NCBI GenBank assembly: GCA_012932865.1
Contig: SAXG01000063.1
Coordinates: forward strand, 62,001 to 126,000
Direction of reading: 5' to 3'
Length of the DNA: 64,000 bases
Source: Amylostereum areolatum
Taxonomy: Eukaryota; Basidiomycota; Agaricomycetes; Russulales; Stereaceae
Shown: positions 1 through 11,793 of the stretch, piece after piece
Numbering within the stretch: the first letter of the stretch is position 1
How the letters are laid out: each line of letters begins with the position of its first letter
The notes under the pieces: generated by a model
Seen by the model: the letters and a program-made list of their open reading frames with translations, nothing else
Told to the model about the DNA's origin: nothing
Databases searched by the model: none
Made by a program: the position numbers and the translations under genes

Positions 1-686
1 AGCCACACCATCCAAAGGAGAGTCCGGAGATCACTACGCACGACGGTCAGTGTCGCAACGTATGCTCGAAGTCGTACATACATTTCGAGCCGAGGTGCGA
101 AGAGTCACTAATCAGAAGTTTCAGAACTCGGCAATTACCGTCGGCAACGAGCGAGGCAGGATTGAAATGTTGAAAAGGCGACAAGTGGAGAAGTCGACAT
201 TGCCCTACTTCCTCCGCACCAGTCTGTTCTGGCACGTCCGTAACGTCGTCCTCCGTTCCCACTCAACTTCCCAGCGACGTCCGTTCGACCGCGTGCTCTG
301 TCTGATCGCGCGTAGTACACTCACGATAAGGCTCTCTCGTCAGAGCTCGTTCCCAGAATTCCCCCCGTTCTGCACGCTGGCCCAATGACGCTTTGGCCGC
401 CCACGACACGCCTTTCTCCCACCGCACACGGTATGGCTCGCTATCTTGCAACTAACACCCCTGTCGTTTTTGGAAGTGAAATGCAGGTCCTTTCAGTGTC
501 ACCCGCCCCCCGTCCACGCGCTCGCATCTCCTGTTCTCGTCCCGGGCTCGACGCCGTTTCTTCGGGTTGAACTAGAAGGAGCGGTAGTTGGTTCCTCTGA
601 GAAGTGCTAGAGGTATAAAGTCCTCCCGTCTACTGGGGTAATCTTCAGACGTCAGGTGCCCACACACACCTCGTAGCCCGTAGCGC
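1..686. other. Non-coding flank upstream of metalloprotease gene A
   Basis: I recognise no conserved protein here. The short open frames overlap each other on both strands and resemble no family. The last ~75 bp form the core promoter of gene A, with a TATA box at 614-620. The sequence before that is unassigned. Confidence 0.5.
614..620 (+). promoter_or_regulatory. TATA box of fungalysin gene A
   Basis: TATAAAG lies about 70 bp before the first ATG (687). The context (gctag-aggTATAAAG-tcctc-cgtcta) is shared with the promoters of genes B and C, so it is conserved between paralogs. Confidence 0.7.
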
Positions 687-3139
687 ATGATGGCCCGTTT
701 CGCCCAACTCCTTTCCTCTGTCGTTGTCGCGTTAGCGTTCGCCTCGAGCACTGCGCTCGCTCTCAGCCCCACCGCCTTCAAGCATGCTACTCACCGTGTC
801 CGCGCTGTGGGCCGGGACGCCGCCTTGGAGCTTGAGACTTTCCACCCTGCGTCGTCTTTCGAGGTCAGTACTCTTCCGTCTTTGTTCTCCAACGTCTCCT
901 AACGTACTATTCGATGTACAGACGTTCGGCACAGATGGCCTTGATCACCCCTTGTCTAAACGCGACGAATTCAACCTCACGAGCGCGGCCACGGCCTTCG
1001 TCGCGTCCAAGCTCGGAATCGACAGCGACGCCGTCGCGTTCACCTCTGGATTCGTGGGAGATGTGTCGAAGCATGCGTTCATCAAACAGAAGAGCGTAGG
1101 TCTTCTCCCATCCGGCGCGAAGTTTCTCCGGCTTATCGGGAGTTTCCTTTTCGCGTGCTTGTAGAACGGCATCACGTTCGCAAATGCCGTGGCCAACGTC
1201 GTCTTCAACAATGACGACAAGGTCGCGTCCTTCGGTTCATCCTTCGTGAAACTTGGTGAGTCCTCTCTGCATATGAGCGCGCCACTAGTTTTTGATCGAT
1301 GCCCCTATTCCAGTATCAATCGCGGACATCACCCCCTCCGTATCACAAGAGGACGCGATCGCGACTGCAGAGAAGACGCTCGACGGCACGTTTAACGAGC
1401 ATCCGCCCACGCTCGAGTACCTCGTCAAGGAGGACAACACCGCTGCGCTCGTGCACGTCATTCAGATCCAGAACGCCGCCACCAATACCTGGTACGAAGC
1501 TTTCGTCGATGCACACGACAACAAGGTCATCTCCGTGACCGACTTTGTCGTCAAGGCCACTGTACGTTGTTCATCGTGGACCCGGCGTCCCTCTGTTTGC
1601 TGATGTCCTTTCGCTTCCTGTAGTACCGCGTTCTTCCCATCCGCGAGGAGATACTCACACAAGGCTTCCAGAACCTCGTTGACCCCGAGAACGCCGACGC
1701 GTCGCCCAACGGCTGGATCAACGGCACCACGACGAGCGGCAACAACGTCGTTGCCGCCAAAGGCTCGACCTCCGCGCCTGAGTCGTCCTCAGGCTCCTTC
1801 ATCTTCACCCAGGACCCCTCCGCGGCGCCCACGACGTCTGCGAACATCGACGCGGCCATCACGAACGCGTTCTACGTCGCGAACACCGTGCACGACATCT
1901 CGTACCTGTACGGGTTCACCGAGAGCGCGTTTAATTTCCAGAGCGACAACTTTGGCAAGGGTGGAAAGGGCGGCGATCCCGTCACGATTTCCGTCCAGGA
2001 TCCCGCAGGCACCGACAACGCTGACTTTTCCACACCTCCCGAGTACGTTGTTCCCTGTTGTCATCAGGCTGCTTGCGTGCGTTCGACGCGCTGATGGGTG
2101 TGCTTTTCCTGGGACCCAGTGGACAGAGCGGACACATGCGCATGTTCCTGTGGGACCTCACCAGCGTCAGCACAATTCCTCCAGCCTGCATTTTCCACCT
2201 TAGGGTTTGGGTGTTGACTATCATACGCCTCTCCAGCCCGAGCGGGACGGTGCTCTCGAGAACGACATCGTCACGCATGAGAATACACACGGCATCAGCA
2301 ACCGCTTAACCGGTGGCGGAACCGGCCGCTGCCTCCAGACTCTCGAAGCTGGAGGAATGGGCGAGGGCTGGTCAGACGCCATGGCTGAGTACGTCTGATC
2401 CCTACCTGATTCTATGTGAGAAGGTATCACTAACATTATATGCCCCCCACCCCCTTTTTCCCAGCTGGACAGAACAGTCCTCCGGGATCGTCGACTATGT
2501 CTTGGGCCAGTACGTCACCAACGACACCGCCGGTATCCGCACACACCCCTACTCGCGTTCTTCGTGCGTATCTCGTTTCGCTCTTCGTTTGTCTCCATTG
2601 ACGCGGTGACGCGGTGGATGCACAGGTCCGTGAACCCGCTCACGTACGCGGACGTCGGCACACTCAACGAGGTCCACGACATCGGCGAGGTCTGGGCCAA
2701 CATCCTCCACAACGTCCTCGCCGCCCTTGTCGATGCGAACGGCTTTGACACCAACGCCCTCTTCGACCCCACGTAGGCTCTCCATCTAGTTTCCTTCGTC
2801 GCACTCGCCCCTTGCTTTGCTTACACGCATCGGGCCCTCTTTCAGGAGCACCGCCGGCAACGCCATCTACATGCACATCTTCATTGACTCTCTCGCTATT
2901 CAGCCGTGCAATCCCACCTGTGCGTCTCCTATTCTACTCCCTTACCACGCTTCGATGTACTTGATGTGAACACCGCTTTTATGGCAGTCCCCACCGCCCG
3001 CGATGCTTGGATCCAGGCCGACGCCAACCGCTTCGGCGGCGCGAACGCGTGCACGCTCTGGGATGCGTTTGCGAGCCGCGGCCTTGGCGTCAACGCCGCC
3101 AACCACCAGAACGACGCGACCGTCCCCGCCGGGTGCTAG
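687..3139 (+). CDS. Secreted M36 metalloprotease (fungalysin), copy A
   Basis: Extracellular zinc metalloprotease of the fungalysin (M36) family, which degrades protein outside the cell. It is split into about ten exons by ~50-100-bp introns. An N-terminal signal peptide (MARFAQLL..., hydrophobic to about residue 25) is followed by a propeptide ([49 protein letters not shown]). The catalytic domain starts near YRVLPIRE. The HExxH zinc site reads HENTH (2275-2289), and GEGWSD supplies the third ligand. The C-terminus ends in [13 protein letters not shown]. The other two intact copies begin with a single Met before Ala/Thr-Arg-Phe, so the second ATG (690) is probably the true start. No frameshift was seen. 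It is closest to pseudogene D (both start MARFA and share FKHATHRVR). Exon boundaries were read by eye. Confidence 0.9.
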
Positions 3140-4717
3140 ACGACCTCCTCGAATTGTAGTAGGGGAGTCTGGTGACACGATGTCGAATTTGTGCTTTCTT
3201 CCTCCACGTGGTTCGGGATCTTCATCTTTTCAGCTGGAATGGATGAGCGGGTGCGGTGGTCGCTTCGATGAAACTTTCTGTTCATTCTGACTCGAACGAC
3301 TGGAATTGAACGGACCGAGTGTGGCCCACCGCCCGGCGCCGTGCTACAGAAGCATATTTCAGAAGTCCTGATCGAAAAGGGACGGCATAAGCACGCGCTG
3401 CACTGCTTTGGTCAGGGAGAATGGTCGGTATACTTATGCACCAACCAGATGTGAAAACCCGTCGTTGGATGTGAATGTTAGAGATAAATTTTACAAGGCG
3501 AGATTTTTGGGGCACCAGTCAGAGCTCGTGGCGCGCGCATATGGCGGTGTGTCGTACCTTGGCAATATATTGAACCGCCATTGTCCGCGGTGATAGGTGG
3601 CCAGTTGAGCGTATGTTGAACACGGAATGGTCGGTGGGGAGGGTGGCGACATACACCAAACGGGACCATCGCGCTTGGGGTGTCGTGACCCGTACTTCCT
3701 ACTGTATAAATCAACGGAGGTCTAGTGAGGGAATACCCTTGTGAAGGCTCAGAACATCTATATCTTGTGATTCTGGCATGACGCGTCGGAATTCTCGGCG
3801 AGCGGAGGGACTTTACCTGGAGCCTGTAATTAAGGCGAGATTGTTGAGAGGCCCGTGGTGGGGCAGAAGTCCTCAAGATCCGACGAAAATGCAAGCACGC
3901 TCTAGAATGGGGCGAAGGCGACGGGGTGCAATCCGTGAACAGCGGCAAGGCATTCTGCTAGAAAGCAGGGAAGCATCCTTTCAAATCAGCCTCTGGGAAT
4001 GAGGCCTGAGCGGGTGCCGTGTGATACGATTCGGAGCCTGTTGTGCGAGAAAACTTCAAGGCAGTGGATAGTTGAATGGCTAGGATTGATCGTTGAATGC
4101 GGTACGCACCAAGAAAAAAGATGCCCGCGGTATTGTTTCGTGATATCAATGGCGAGTCCTCAGGTCAATCTTCATCGTTCAACATCGATGCAATGATTAC
4201 TATAAGGCGGTAAGAGGCGGACTCACTCAGAGTGATGGGGGCGGCATTATGTAATGCAGCAGGTTCGAAATTCTGAAGACCACACGACACAGCGACTCGA
4301 ACCAGTTTCTGAACCGAACCGGGACTGGTTCGAGGAGTCCAACATCGGCGGTGTCATCCGCAAGACCGCACCCGTCTGTTCGTCACTTCACTTGCATGAA
4401 ACTACAGCGACATCTGTTCTAACTCGGTCACAAGTTTGTCGAACGCTCGCGGTAATGTAATTTGTCAGTTGGCGCTTCCATTCCCCCTTTTCTGCAGGCC
4501 GATCCGACGACGGGTTGACAACCTATGCAAGACCTAGCTCCTGTTATTATCCCGGGGTTGAGGCCATGTATTTGGGAGGTGCTAGGAGTATAAAGGACTC
4601 TCGTCTACCAGAAAAGATCCTCAGGCCTCAGATCTCAGACGTCAAGTCTTCACCAGCTATTCGTCCTTTGTCCTCTCTCTCTCACGTTCACAACTCAACA
4701 TCTTTGACATCACTGCG
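3140..4717. other. Intergenic region between fungalysins A and B
   Basis: No convincing gene. The part from about 3510 to 3680 resembles, in inverted orientation, the sequence near 15525-15660 beyond the 3' end of pseudogene D (shared segments include the gtatgtcgccacc/ggtggcgacatac stretch and gaccattcc/ggaatggtc). This supports descent of A and D from one inverted duplication. The last ~130 bp are the promoter of gene B. Confidence 0.5.
4589..4595 (+). promoter_or_regulatory. TATA box of fungalysin gene B
   Basis: TATAAAG about 130 bp before the ATG (4718), within a block (gggaggtgcta...gtataaag...ctctcgtcta) that recurs upstream of gene C on the other strand. Confidence 0.75.
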
Positions 4718-7151
4718 ATGACTCGCTTCGCCCATCTCCTTTCCTCAGTGCTTGTCGCAATGGCGCCCGCTTCAAACGCTGTGTCTGCTCCCTGGTCCAC
4801 CGCTTTTGAGCACGCAACGCATCGTGTCCGTGATACGGACCCGAACGCCGCCCTCGAGGAGCTTCAGGCCTTCCACCCTGCGTCGTCGTTCGAGGTCAGT
4901 GTTCACTTGAATTTTTTCCCGCTGTCTCCTGACAGATTCGACGAGAAGACGTTTGGGACGGTCGGTTTAGACCACCCTCTGGCCAAGCGCGACGACTTCA
5001 ACCTCACGAGTGCGGCCACAGCCTTCGTCGCGTCCAAGCTCGGGATCGACAACGACGCCATCGCGTACACCTCCGGATTCATTGGTGACGTGTCCAAGCA
5101 CGCGTTCGTCAAGCAACAAAGTGTAGGCATTTTCCTGTTCTCCCACACGAAACCTCCCCAGTTTACCGCGGGCTTTTTTGTTTGTATGTAGAACGGCATC
5201 ACGTTCACGAACGCCGTGGCCAACGTCGCCTTCAACAAAGACGGAAAGGTCGCGTCCTTTGGCTCATCTTTCGTGAAGCCTGGTCAGTTCTCTCTTTGTA
5301 TGATCGACTCGACTCGTGCATTGATGTCACCATCTCAGCTTCGATCGCGGACAGCACCCCCTCCGTCTCGAAGGAGGATGCGATCGCGACAGCAGAGAAG
5401 ACGCTCAACGGCACCTTCAACAGGCACCCGACCACCCTTGAGTACCTCGTCAAAGAAGATAACACCGTTTCGCTTGTACACGCCATCCAGATCCAGAACG
5501 AGACCGCCAATACCTGGTACAACGCTTTCGTCGACGCGCACGAGAACAAGGTCCTCTCCGCGACCAGCTTTGTCGCCAGGGCCACTGTACGTCGTTCACT
5601 GCGGGTCCATCGCCGTGATATCGTGCGCTGATGCGCTGTTTGTGTCGTTCAGTACCGCGTCCTTCCCATCCGTGAGGAGTATCTCACCCAAGGCTTTCAG
5701 AACCTCGTTGACCCCGAGAACAACACCGTCGCCGCCTCTCCCATCGGCTGGATAAACGGCACCACCACAAGCGGCAACAATGTCTTCTCCGCCAAAGGCA
5801 CAACTCCCGCGCCCCAGTCGTCTCCTGGGGCCTTCATATACATCCAGGACCCTGACGTCGACCCCACGACGTCCGACAATGTTAACGCGGCCATCACCAA
5901 CGCGTTCTACGTCGTGAACACGATGCACGATATCTCGTACCTGTACGGGTTCACCGAGAGCGCGTTCAACTTCCAAAGCGACAACTTTGGCAAGGGCGGG
6001 CAGGGCGGTGATCCCGTCACGATTTCCGTTCAGGACCCCGGAGGCTTCAACAACGCCTTCTTTTCCACGCCCCCCGAGTACTTCTTCCGCTCTAGTTTGA
6101 TGTGTTCATCCAACGTGCTGACAACATGTTCTTTGTTCATTCTCCAGCGGCCAGAGCGGGCATATGCGAATCTTCCTGTGGAACTATGCGAACGTCAGTC
6201 AAATGCTTTGTCTTTTATTTCTTGTTTTCTGTCCTCTGGGGGTTTGGAGCTTGGAGGCTAAACCTTTTGCGCCTCTATAGCCCCTGCGTGACCCTGCCCT
6301 CGAGAACGATATCATCGTCCATGAATTCACGCATGGCATCAGCAACCGTTTGACCGGTGGCGGAACCGCCGACTGCCTCCGTGCCGATGAGGCTGCCGGT
6401 CTGGGCGAAGGCTGGTCAGACGCCATGGCTGAGTATGCCGGTTTTCTTATCTGAGAAGACACTGTAATCATTGTCTTCCTTTCTTTTGTCCCAGCTGGAC
6501 CGAACAGTCCGCCGAGATCGTCGACTACGTCATGGGTCAGTACATATACAACAACTCTGCCGGCATCCGCACGTTCCCATACTCGCGTTCTGCGTACGCA
6601 CCCCATTTCTTCACCTTATGGCTGTTTTACTGATGTGGTAGATGATAGGTCCGTGAATCCGCTCACATATGAGATCCTCTCCGTGCTCGGGGAGCCCCAC
6701 AACGTCGGCGAGGTCTGGGCCAACATACTCCACAACGTCCTCGCGGGCCTCGTCGACGCGCTCGGCTTTGACACCAATGCTCTCTTCGACCCCACGTAAG
6801 CTCGGCTGCCTTTCATTGCCTCTGCTCCGTGTGTTGCTCATTCTCCCTCTCAGGAGCTCCGCCGGAAACGCCGTGTACATGCACATCTTCATCGATTCTC
6901 TTGCTATCCAGCCCTGCAACCCCACCAGTGCGACCTTTGCCCTTGTCCCTTTTCGCCCTTGTAAATGATTCATGATGCTGACGCCGTCTCTCGCGACAGT
7001 GATCGACGCCCGCGATGCCTGGATCCAGGCTGACGCCAACCGCTTCGGTGGCGCGAACGCGTGCACGCTCTGGAATGCGTTTGCGAGCCGCGGCCTTGGC
7101 GTCAACGCCGCCAACCACCAGAACGACGGGACCGTCCCCGCCGGCTGCTAA
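4718..7151 (+). CDS. Secreted M36 metalloprotease (fungalysin), copy B
   Basis: Second fungalysin, with the same exon plan as copy A. The signal peptide (MTRFAHLLSSVLVAMA) precedes a propeptide containing [34 protein letters not shown] and TWYNAFVDAHENK. The catalytic domain carries HEFTH (6320-6334), then [14 protein letters not shown] and [10 protein letters not shown], so the HExxH site and downstream Glu ligand are intact. The C-terminus again ends in NHQNDGTVPAGC. The first intron starts gtcagt after ...SSFE, exactly as in A and C. Protein, promoter and 3' flank are all closest to gene C, which lies 4.6 kb away on the opposite strand. It is probably an active secreted protease. Confidence 0.9.
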
Positions 7152-8578
7152 ACGCCCTCCCCGGCCATTTTCGTGCTCCTAGATTGGAAGAGTGCAATGC
7201 GTTATGCGTTATGGTCGGAAAGATCTTGATACTGGTGTTGTTGCAGCCTTGCAGTGAAAGCCGGGCCCGGTCGCAGCCTAGAGACAGTGCTCGCGTCTTT
7301 CGGAGACTATTACTACTGTTTTGTTTCTATAGCGATTGAAATTCAATCGAACGTAGTGTTTTTTGATTGATATTAGATCAGTGAACGTTGAACGTTGAAC
7401 GCTTGAGCTTGAGCCTTCAAGCTAGCCTCAAGCTTCAAGAGCATGAGTTGAAGGACAAAATGGCAGAATCGTGACCAGCGTAACATCCGTGGTAACATCC
7501 GTGACGACTCGGTCCGGAGTCTGAGTCCCTCCGAGTCACGTCGCCGATCCCTTTTCTCTCGTTCCTCGACCTCCTCCAGCCTCCAGCCTCCAGCTTTCAA
7601 GCTTCATGCACCATGACCAGCGAACGGAATTCTTCATTTTAGCATCCAAGTCTAAGTACTCTTACCCCTGAGAGATATGCCTTCAGCTTTCATTACCCCG
7701 CCCGATATTGGTGCAAGACCCGGCGTGCAGTGCAGCCTTAGAAGGCTTGGGTTCTTCGAGGCCAATGAACTTTCCTGGCGCTTTGTGTGGATAAAGCTGG
7801 ACGTGGATGGCCACATGTCTACCGGTAATGTGCTCGTTTGTCGTGGATGCATCGAAGGAAAGGCGTAAGAACGGCATCCGACTGGTAGGTGCGATATCTT
7901 CGTACGTGACATATCTTTCCCTCCGTATCCTCTACAAACGCGTATCCGTGCATCCCAGAATCTCTCCACGAGCCCATGCACAGTTCTTTCCTGTGTTTCT
8001 TACGTCGTCGATAACGCCTTCATGTATGATGTATAGCGCGCGGCACGCGCGATATCGATTCATGCTTGACTTGATATCTTACGATCTCTCTACCTACCTA
8101 TATACGTAGCCCTTCACTTCTTCCCCAGTGCCCATAACGTACTGTACACGCCGTTTGAACCAGTCGTTCATCCGAAACGCTAGTACAGTGCACGGCACAC
8201 GCCAGGACACCCTCGGGCTATCGAACCTCCAAGCGCCGCGCCGCGTGTCGTGCTCATGACCACCCTCGATCGAAAACCTTCTCTCCTCGACCTCGTTGTG
8301 CGCATGCGTGCGCAGGATATGGATCCGCAGCAGGACGTACAGGAAGCGAGGGGGCGTCTCCTAGCCTCGAGGCGCGCTTCTGTGTGTGAACTTCAACCAC
8401 GAGTGTCAATGGCGCGCGTCGAAACGGGGCGGATATCTTGTCTTCTCCCCCCACCACGACCCCCGCTCAACTGTCCCTCTCCGTTTCTCCCCGCACTCCG
8501 AGCGGATCCTTTCAATTGCCCTTGCTTTCTCGCAGCGTCTCTACAGCACATCCGCGTCAACTTTGAACGAAGCTGATC
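7152..8578. other. Intergenic region; proximal part is one arm of an inverted duplication
   Basis: The 3' flank of gene B from 7152 to about 7495 is repeated in inverted orientation beyond the 3' end of gene C (about 11793 down to 11470). Shared landmarks, in the same order, are gagtgcaatgc, gttgttg, gacagtgctcgcgtc, ttttgtttct, tagcgattgaaat, gcttcaagctagc, aaaatggcagaatcgtg and gaccagcgtaaca. From 7500 to 8578 I see no gene; the end is the 5' region of the Hsp70-like gene. Confidence 0.6.
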
Positions 8579-11046
8579 ATGGCGACGACTTCCGCACGAC
8601 AACCTTTCACCGGCCCCAAGCGCCGTCTGGTCCTCGCCTTCGACTTGGGCACGACGTTCAGCGGCGTCTCGTACGCCCTCCTCGACCCGGGCAAGGTTCC
8701 CGAGATCAAGAGCATCACCAGGTGCAGTGGACTCCTCGCCCTTCTTCGACGTGTTCTCAGTCGTCATCGTGCAGGTTCCCCGGCCAGGAGGCCGGCGACT
8801 CGAAGATCCCGACCGTCATCTATTACGACGCAGCGGGGAAAGTGCTCGCCGTTGGCGCGGAAGAGCCTGCGATGGGGGTGGAAGACGAGGAGGACGAGGA
8901 CTGGGAGGAGACCGCGGAGCCTCTCAAGGTCGAATGGTATGTGGCCCTGTCTGTCCTTCCAACCCCGCCACCGACGACGGGTGCAGGTTTAAACTGTTAC
9001 TTCGCCCATCGACCACCACCACCACCACGGACGACATTCCCCGCCCCACCCTTCCCGCATCCAAGGATATCGTGGCCGTCTACGCCGACTTTTACGCCTA
9101 CCTCTACGAACGGGCGCGCGCGTTCATTACCGAGACGCACGCGAGCGGCGACCTCATGTGGAAGTCCCTCGAGAACGACATCGACGTCGTCCTGAGCCAT
9201 CCCAACGGCTGGGAAGGTCCCCAGCAGGCCACCATGCGCAAGGCCGCCGTCAAGGCGGGCCTCGTGCCCGACACCCGGGACGGCCACGACCGTATCAAGT
9301 TCGTCTCCGAGGGCGAGGCGAGCTTTCACTTCTGCGTCACGAGCGGGCTGCTCGCCGACGTCATCCAGGTATGGACGTCACCTATTCCGCCGCGGCTTCG
9401 GCGTCGCTCACGAGCTGCTTCCAGACGGGAAGCAACATCATGATCGTCGACGCCGGCGGAGGCACGGTCGACCTGAGCTCGTACACGTTTGCGAACGCGA
9501 CTCCCATCGAGATCGAGGAAATCGCGACGCCGGCGGGTGGGTGCTCTTTCCGTCGTCGCCGCCCTGCCGTTTCTAACTCGTTCGCCCTTCCAGGCATCTT
9601 CCAGGGCTCGGTCATGGTCCGCCACCGCGCGCACCAGTATCTGACCAGTAAGGCCGTTCTCCCGCTCCTCGGCGCGCACACGCTGACGATGCGCGCAGAC
9701 AAGCTCGTGGGCTCCAAGTTCGGCACGCCGGAATACGTGAACAGCATCACGGAGGAGTTCGACAGGAACACGAAGAAGCGGTTCAAGGGCACGGGCGACT
9801 CCTGGGTCAAGTTCAGCAGCATGGCCACCGACCGCGACCTCAAGTTCGGCATCCGGAACGGGCAGATCAAGCTCTCCGAGTACGCCGCCCGAGCCCGCCT
9901 GCGGATGGACACTGACGAGCGTCGCACAGGGAGGAGGTCCTCGCGCTCTTTGCGCCCGCGGTGACGGGGATCGTCCGCGCGATCGAGGCCCAGCGTGCGT
10001 CGGCGGGCGCGTCGGCGATCTCGGTACGCCCCCGCTCCGTTCCGCGCGCCGTGCGTCGGCTTGCTGACCTTCGCGCACCGCAGACCTATCTCCTGGTCGG
10101 CGGATTCGCGGCCAGCGAGCACTTGTTCGCGGCGCTCCAGGACCACCTGGCCAAGCAGGGCCTCCGCATCTTCCGCCCGGACTCGCACACGTACGTTCCG
10201 TTCCTCCTGCATGTTACCCTTCTCACTCTGTGTCCAGGAGCAAGGCCGTCGCGGAGGGCGCGGTGTCGTACCACATCGACCACTTCGTGTCCACGCGGGT
10301 GGCGAAGATGACGTACGGCTCGAAGTGCACGCACGTCTTCAAGCCTGGCCGCCCCGACCACCAGAAGCGCGCGTCCAAGGCGTTCTTCAGCGCGGACGGG
10401 CTGCAGATGATCCACGGCGGGTTCACCACGATCCTGGCCAAGGTGCGTGCGCACCGTGCGGTTCGGGGCGTTCGGCGCTGATGCACGAGCGAGCAGGGCA
10501 CCCAGATCGCGGAGACGACCGAGTTCGAGCGCGCGTTCCACGTCATCTCGCGCTTTGGCGTGCAGGACATCGAGTGCGAGGTGACCTGCTACCGCGGGGA
10601 CGTGGCCTCGCCCGAGTGGACGGACGACGAGCCCGGTGCGTGTTCCCTCGTCTGCCCCGTCGGTCGATTCTGACCGTTCGTAGACTTGTTCTCGACGCTG
10701 TGCACGATCACGGCGGACGTCTCGCACGTCCCGAAGAAGGTGCACAAGGGCCCGCGCGGGGACTACATCCGGCAGGACTACAGGGTCGTTCTGTCGTTCG
10801 GGATGACGGAGCTCGAGGCGCATTTGGCGTGGACGGATAAGGTTCGTGCATTTCTTTGCTCCGCTGTCCGTTTCGAATGCGCTGACGAGGTCGGGGTGGT
10901 TTGCGCCACGATAGGGCCTGAAACAGACGTGCGTCCTCTCGCTCTTACTGCTCTGCTTCGCGATGCATGCTGATCGACGTTGAATTCGCAGGGGTCCCGC
11001 GTTGGTGGTGTACGATGACGATTTCGCGGTGAATGTCCCGCAGTAA
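8579..11046 (+). CDS. Hsp70-like ATPase (HSPA12-type actin-fold protein), copy 1
   Basis: Member of the basidiomycete Hsp70-like family that resembles animal HSPA12A/B: an actin/Hsp70 ATPase fold without a classical Hsp70 C-terminal substrate domain. About 13 exons. Visible motifs in order are the phosphate-1 loop LVLAFDLGTTFSGVSYA, YPGQEAGDSKIPT-like FPGQEAGDSKIPT, an acidic stretch (EDEEDEDWEE), VLSHPNGWEGPQQ, FVSEGEASFHFC, the phosphate-2 loop IVDAGGGTVDLS, KFGIRNGQIKLS, the adenosine motif YLLVGGFAAS, KAVAEGAVSYHIDHF, CYRGD, FGMTELEAHLAW and a C-terminal VVYDDDFAVNVPQ. ATP binding is expected; the client and biological role are unknown. It lies at the centre of the fungalysin inverted duplication. 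Three paralogs occur at 17.9, 33.4 and 42.5 kb. Confidence 0.88.
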
Positions 11047-11793
11047 AGCGGAACGGGTGCCTCGCACGCCGTCCCGCTGTGTTATATCTTTGTGTATCAT
11101 CTAGTGTTTTGTCGCATTTCGTTTCCGCTTGTATGAGTACATACCTTGCATCGCTGTCCACATATCGCTCTCCGTCATTGTACATGAATGAAGTTTATCG
11201 TACGGACACTGAAGCTGGCGCTCGGCGGTCGGACGATCATCTGCGTGCCCTTCATATCCACTCCCTTCTCACACCATCGCCTTGGACCTCAAGCCAAGCC
11301 CCAAAAGCTATCGACAGAGCCTGTGGATAGGAGGAATGACAAGCACGAGAAGAGTCGAAGGCGATGTCAGCCATTTGTGACGAGCGCATCATCGACATCA
11401 CAGATGTTATGCTTATCACGGCCAGGAGGGGTTTAAGGAGGAGTGAGGTAATAAGAGAGAGAAAGAGAAATTGTTACGCTGGTCACGATTCTTGCACGAT
11501 TCTGCCATTTTGCTGATTCTCGCCATTCTCATGCTCCTGAAGCTTGAAGCTAGCTCGAAGGCTCAAGCGCTCAAGCGCTCAAGCGCTCAAACGCCCACCA
11601 ACCTAATCAAACAAACACTCGTTTGGTTGCATTTCAATCGCTACAGAAACAAAATAATAGTGAGCGACGCGAGCACTGTCTCTCTGACCGGGCCTCGCTG
11701 CACAACAACATCAGTATAAAGATCTGACCAACTTAACCCATAGTGCATTGCACTCGTCCAATCTAGAAATATGACGATGGTCGCACAGACCGT
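11047..11793. other. Intergenic region; inverted copy of the gene B 3' flank
   Basis: No gene recognised. From about 11470 to 11793 the sequence is the inverted counterpart of 7152-7495. A short tandem of gctcaagc units lies at about 11563-11590. Confidence 0.55.

Noticed and set aside
4255..4340. Possible tRNA gene or tRNA-derived SINE because of repeated GGTTCGA
   Set aside because: No cloverleaf, A box or acceptor stem can be drawn around the motif.
9995..10840. Plus-strand 281-codon Arg-rich open frame and its minus-strand neighbours
   Set aside because: They are GC-rich frame shadows of Hsp70-like copy 1, whose exons carry the family motifs.
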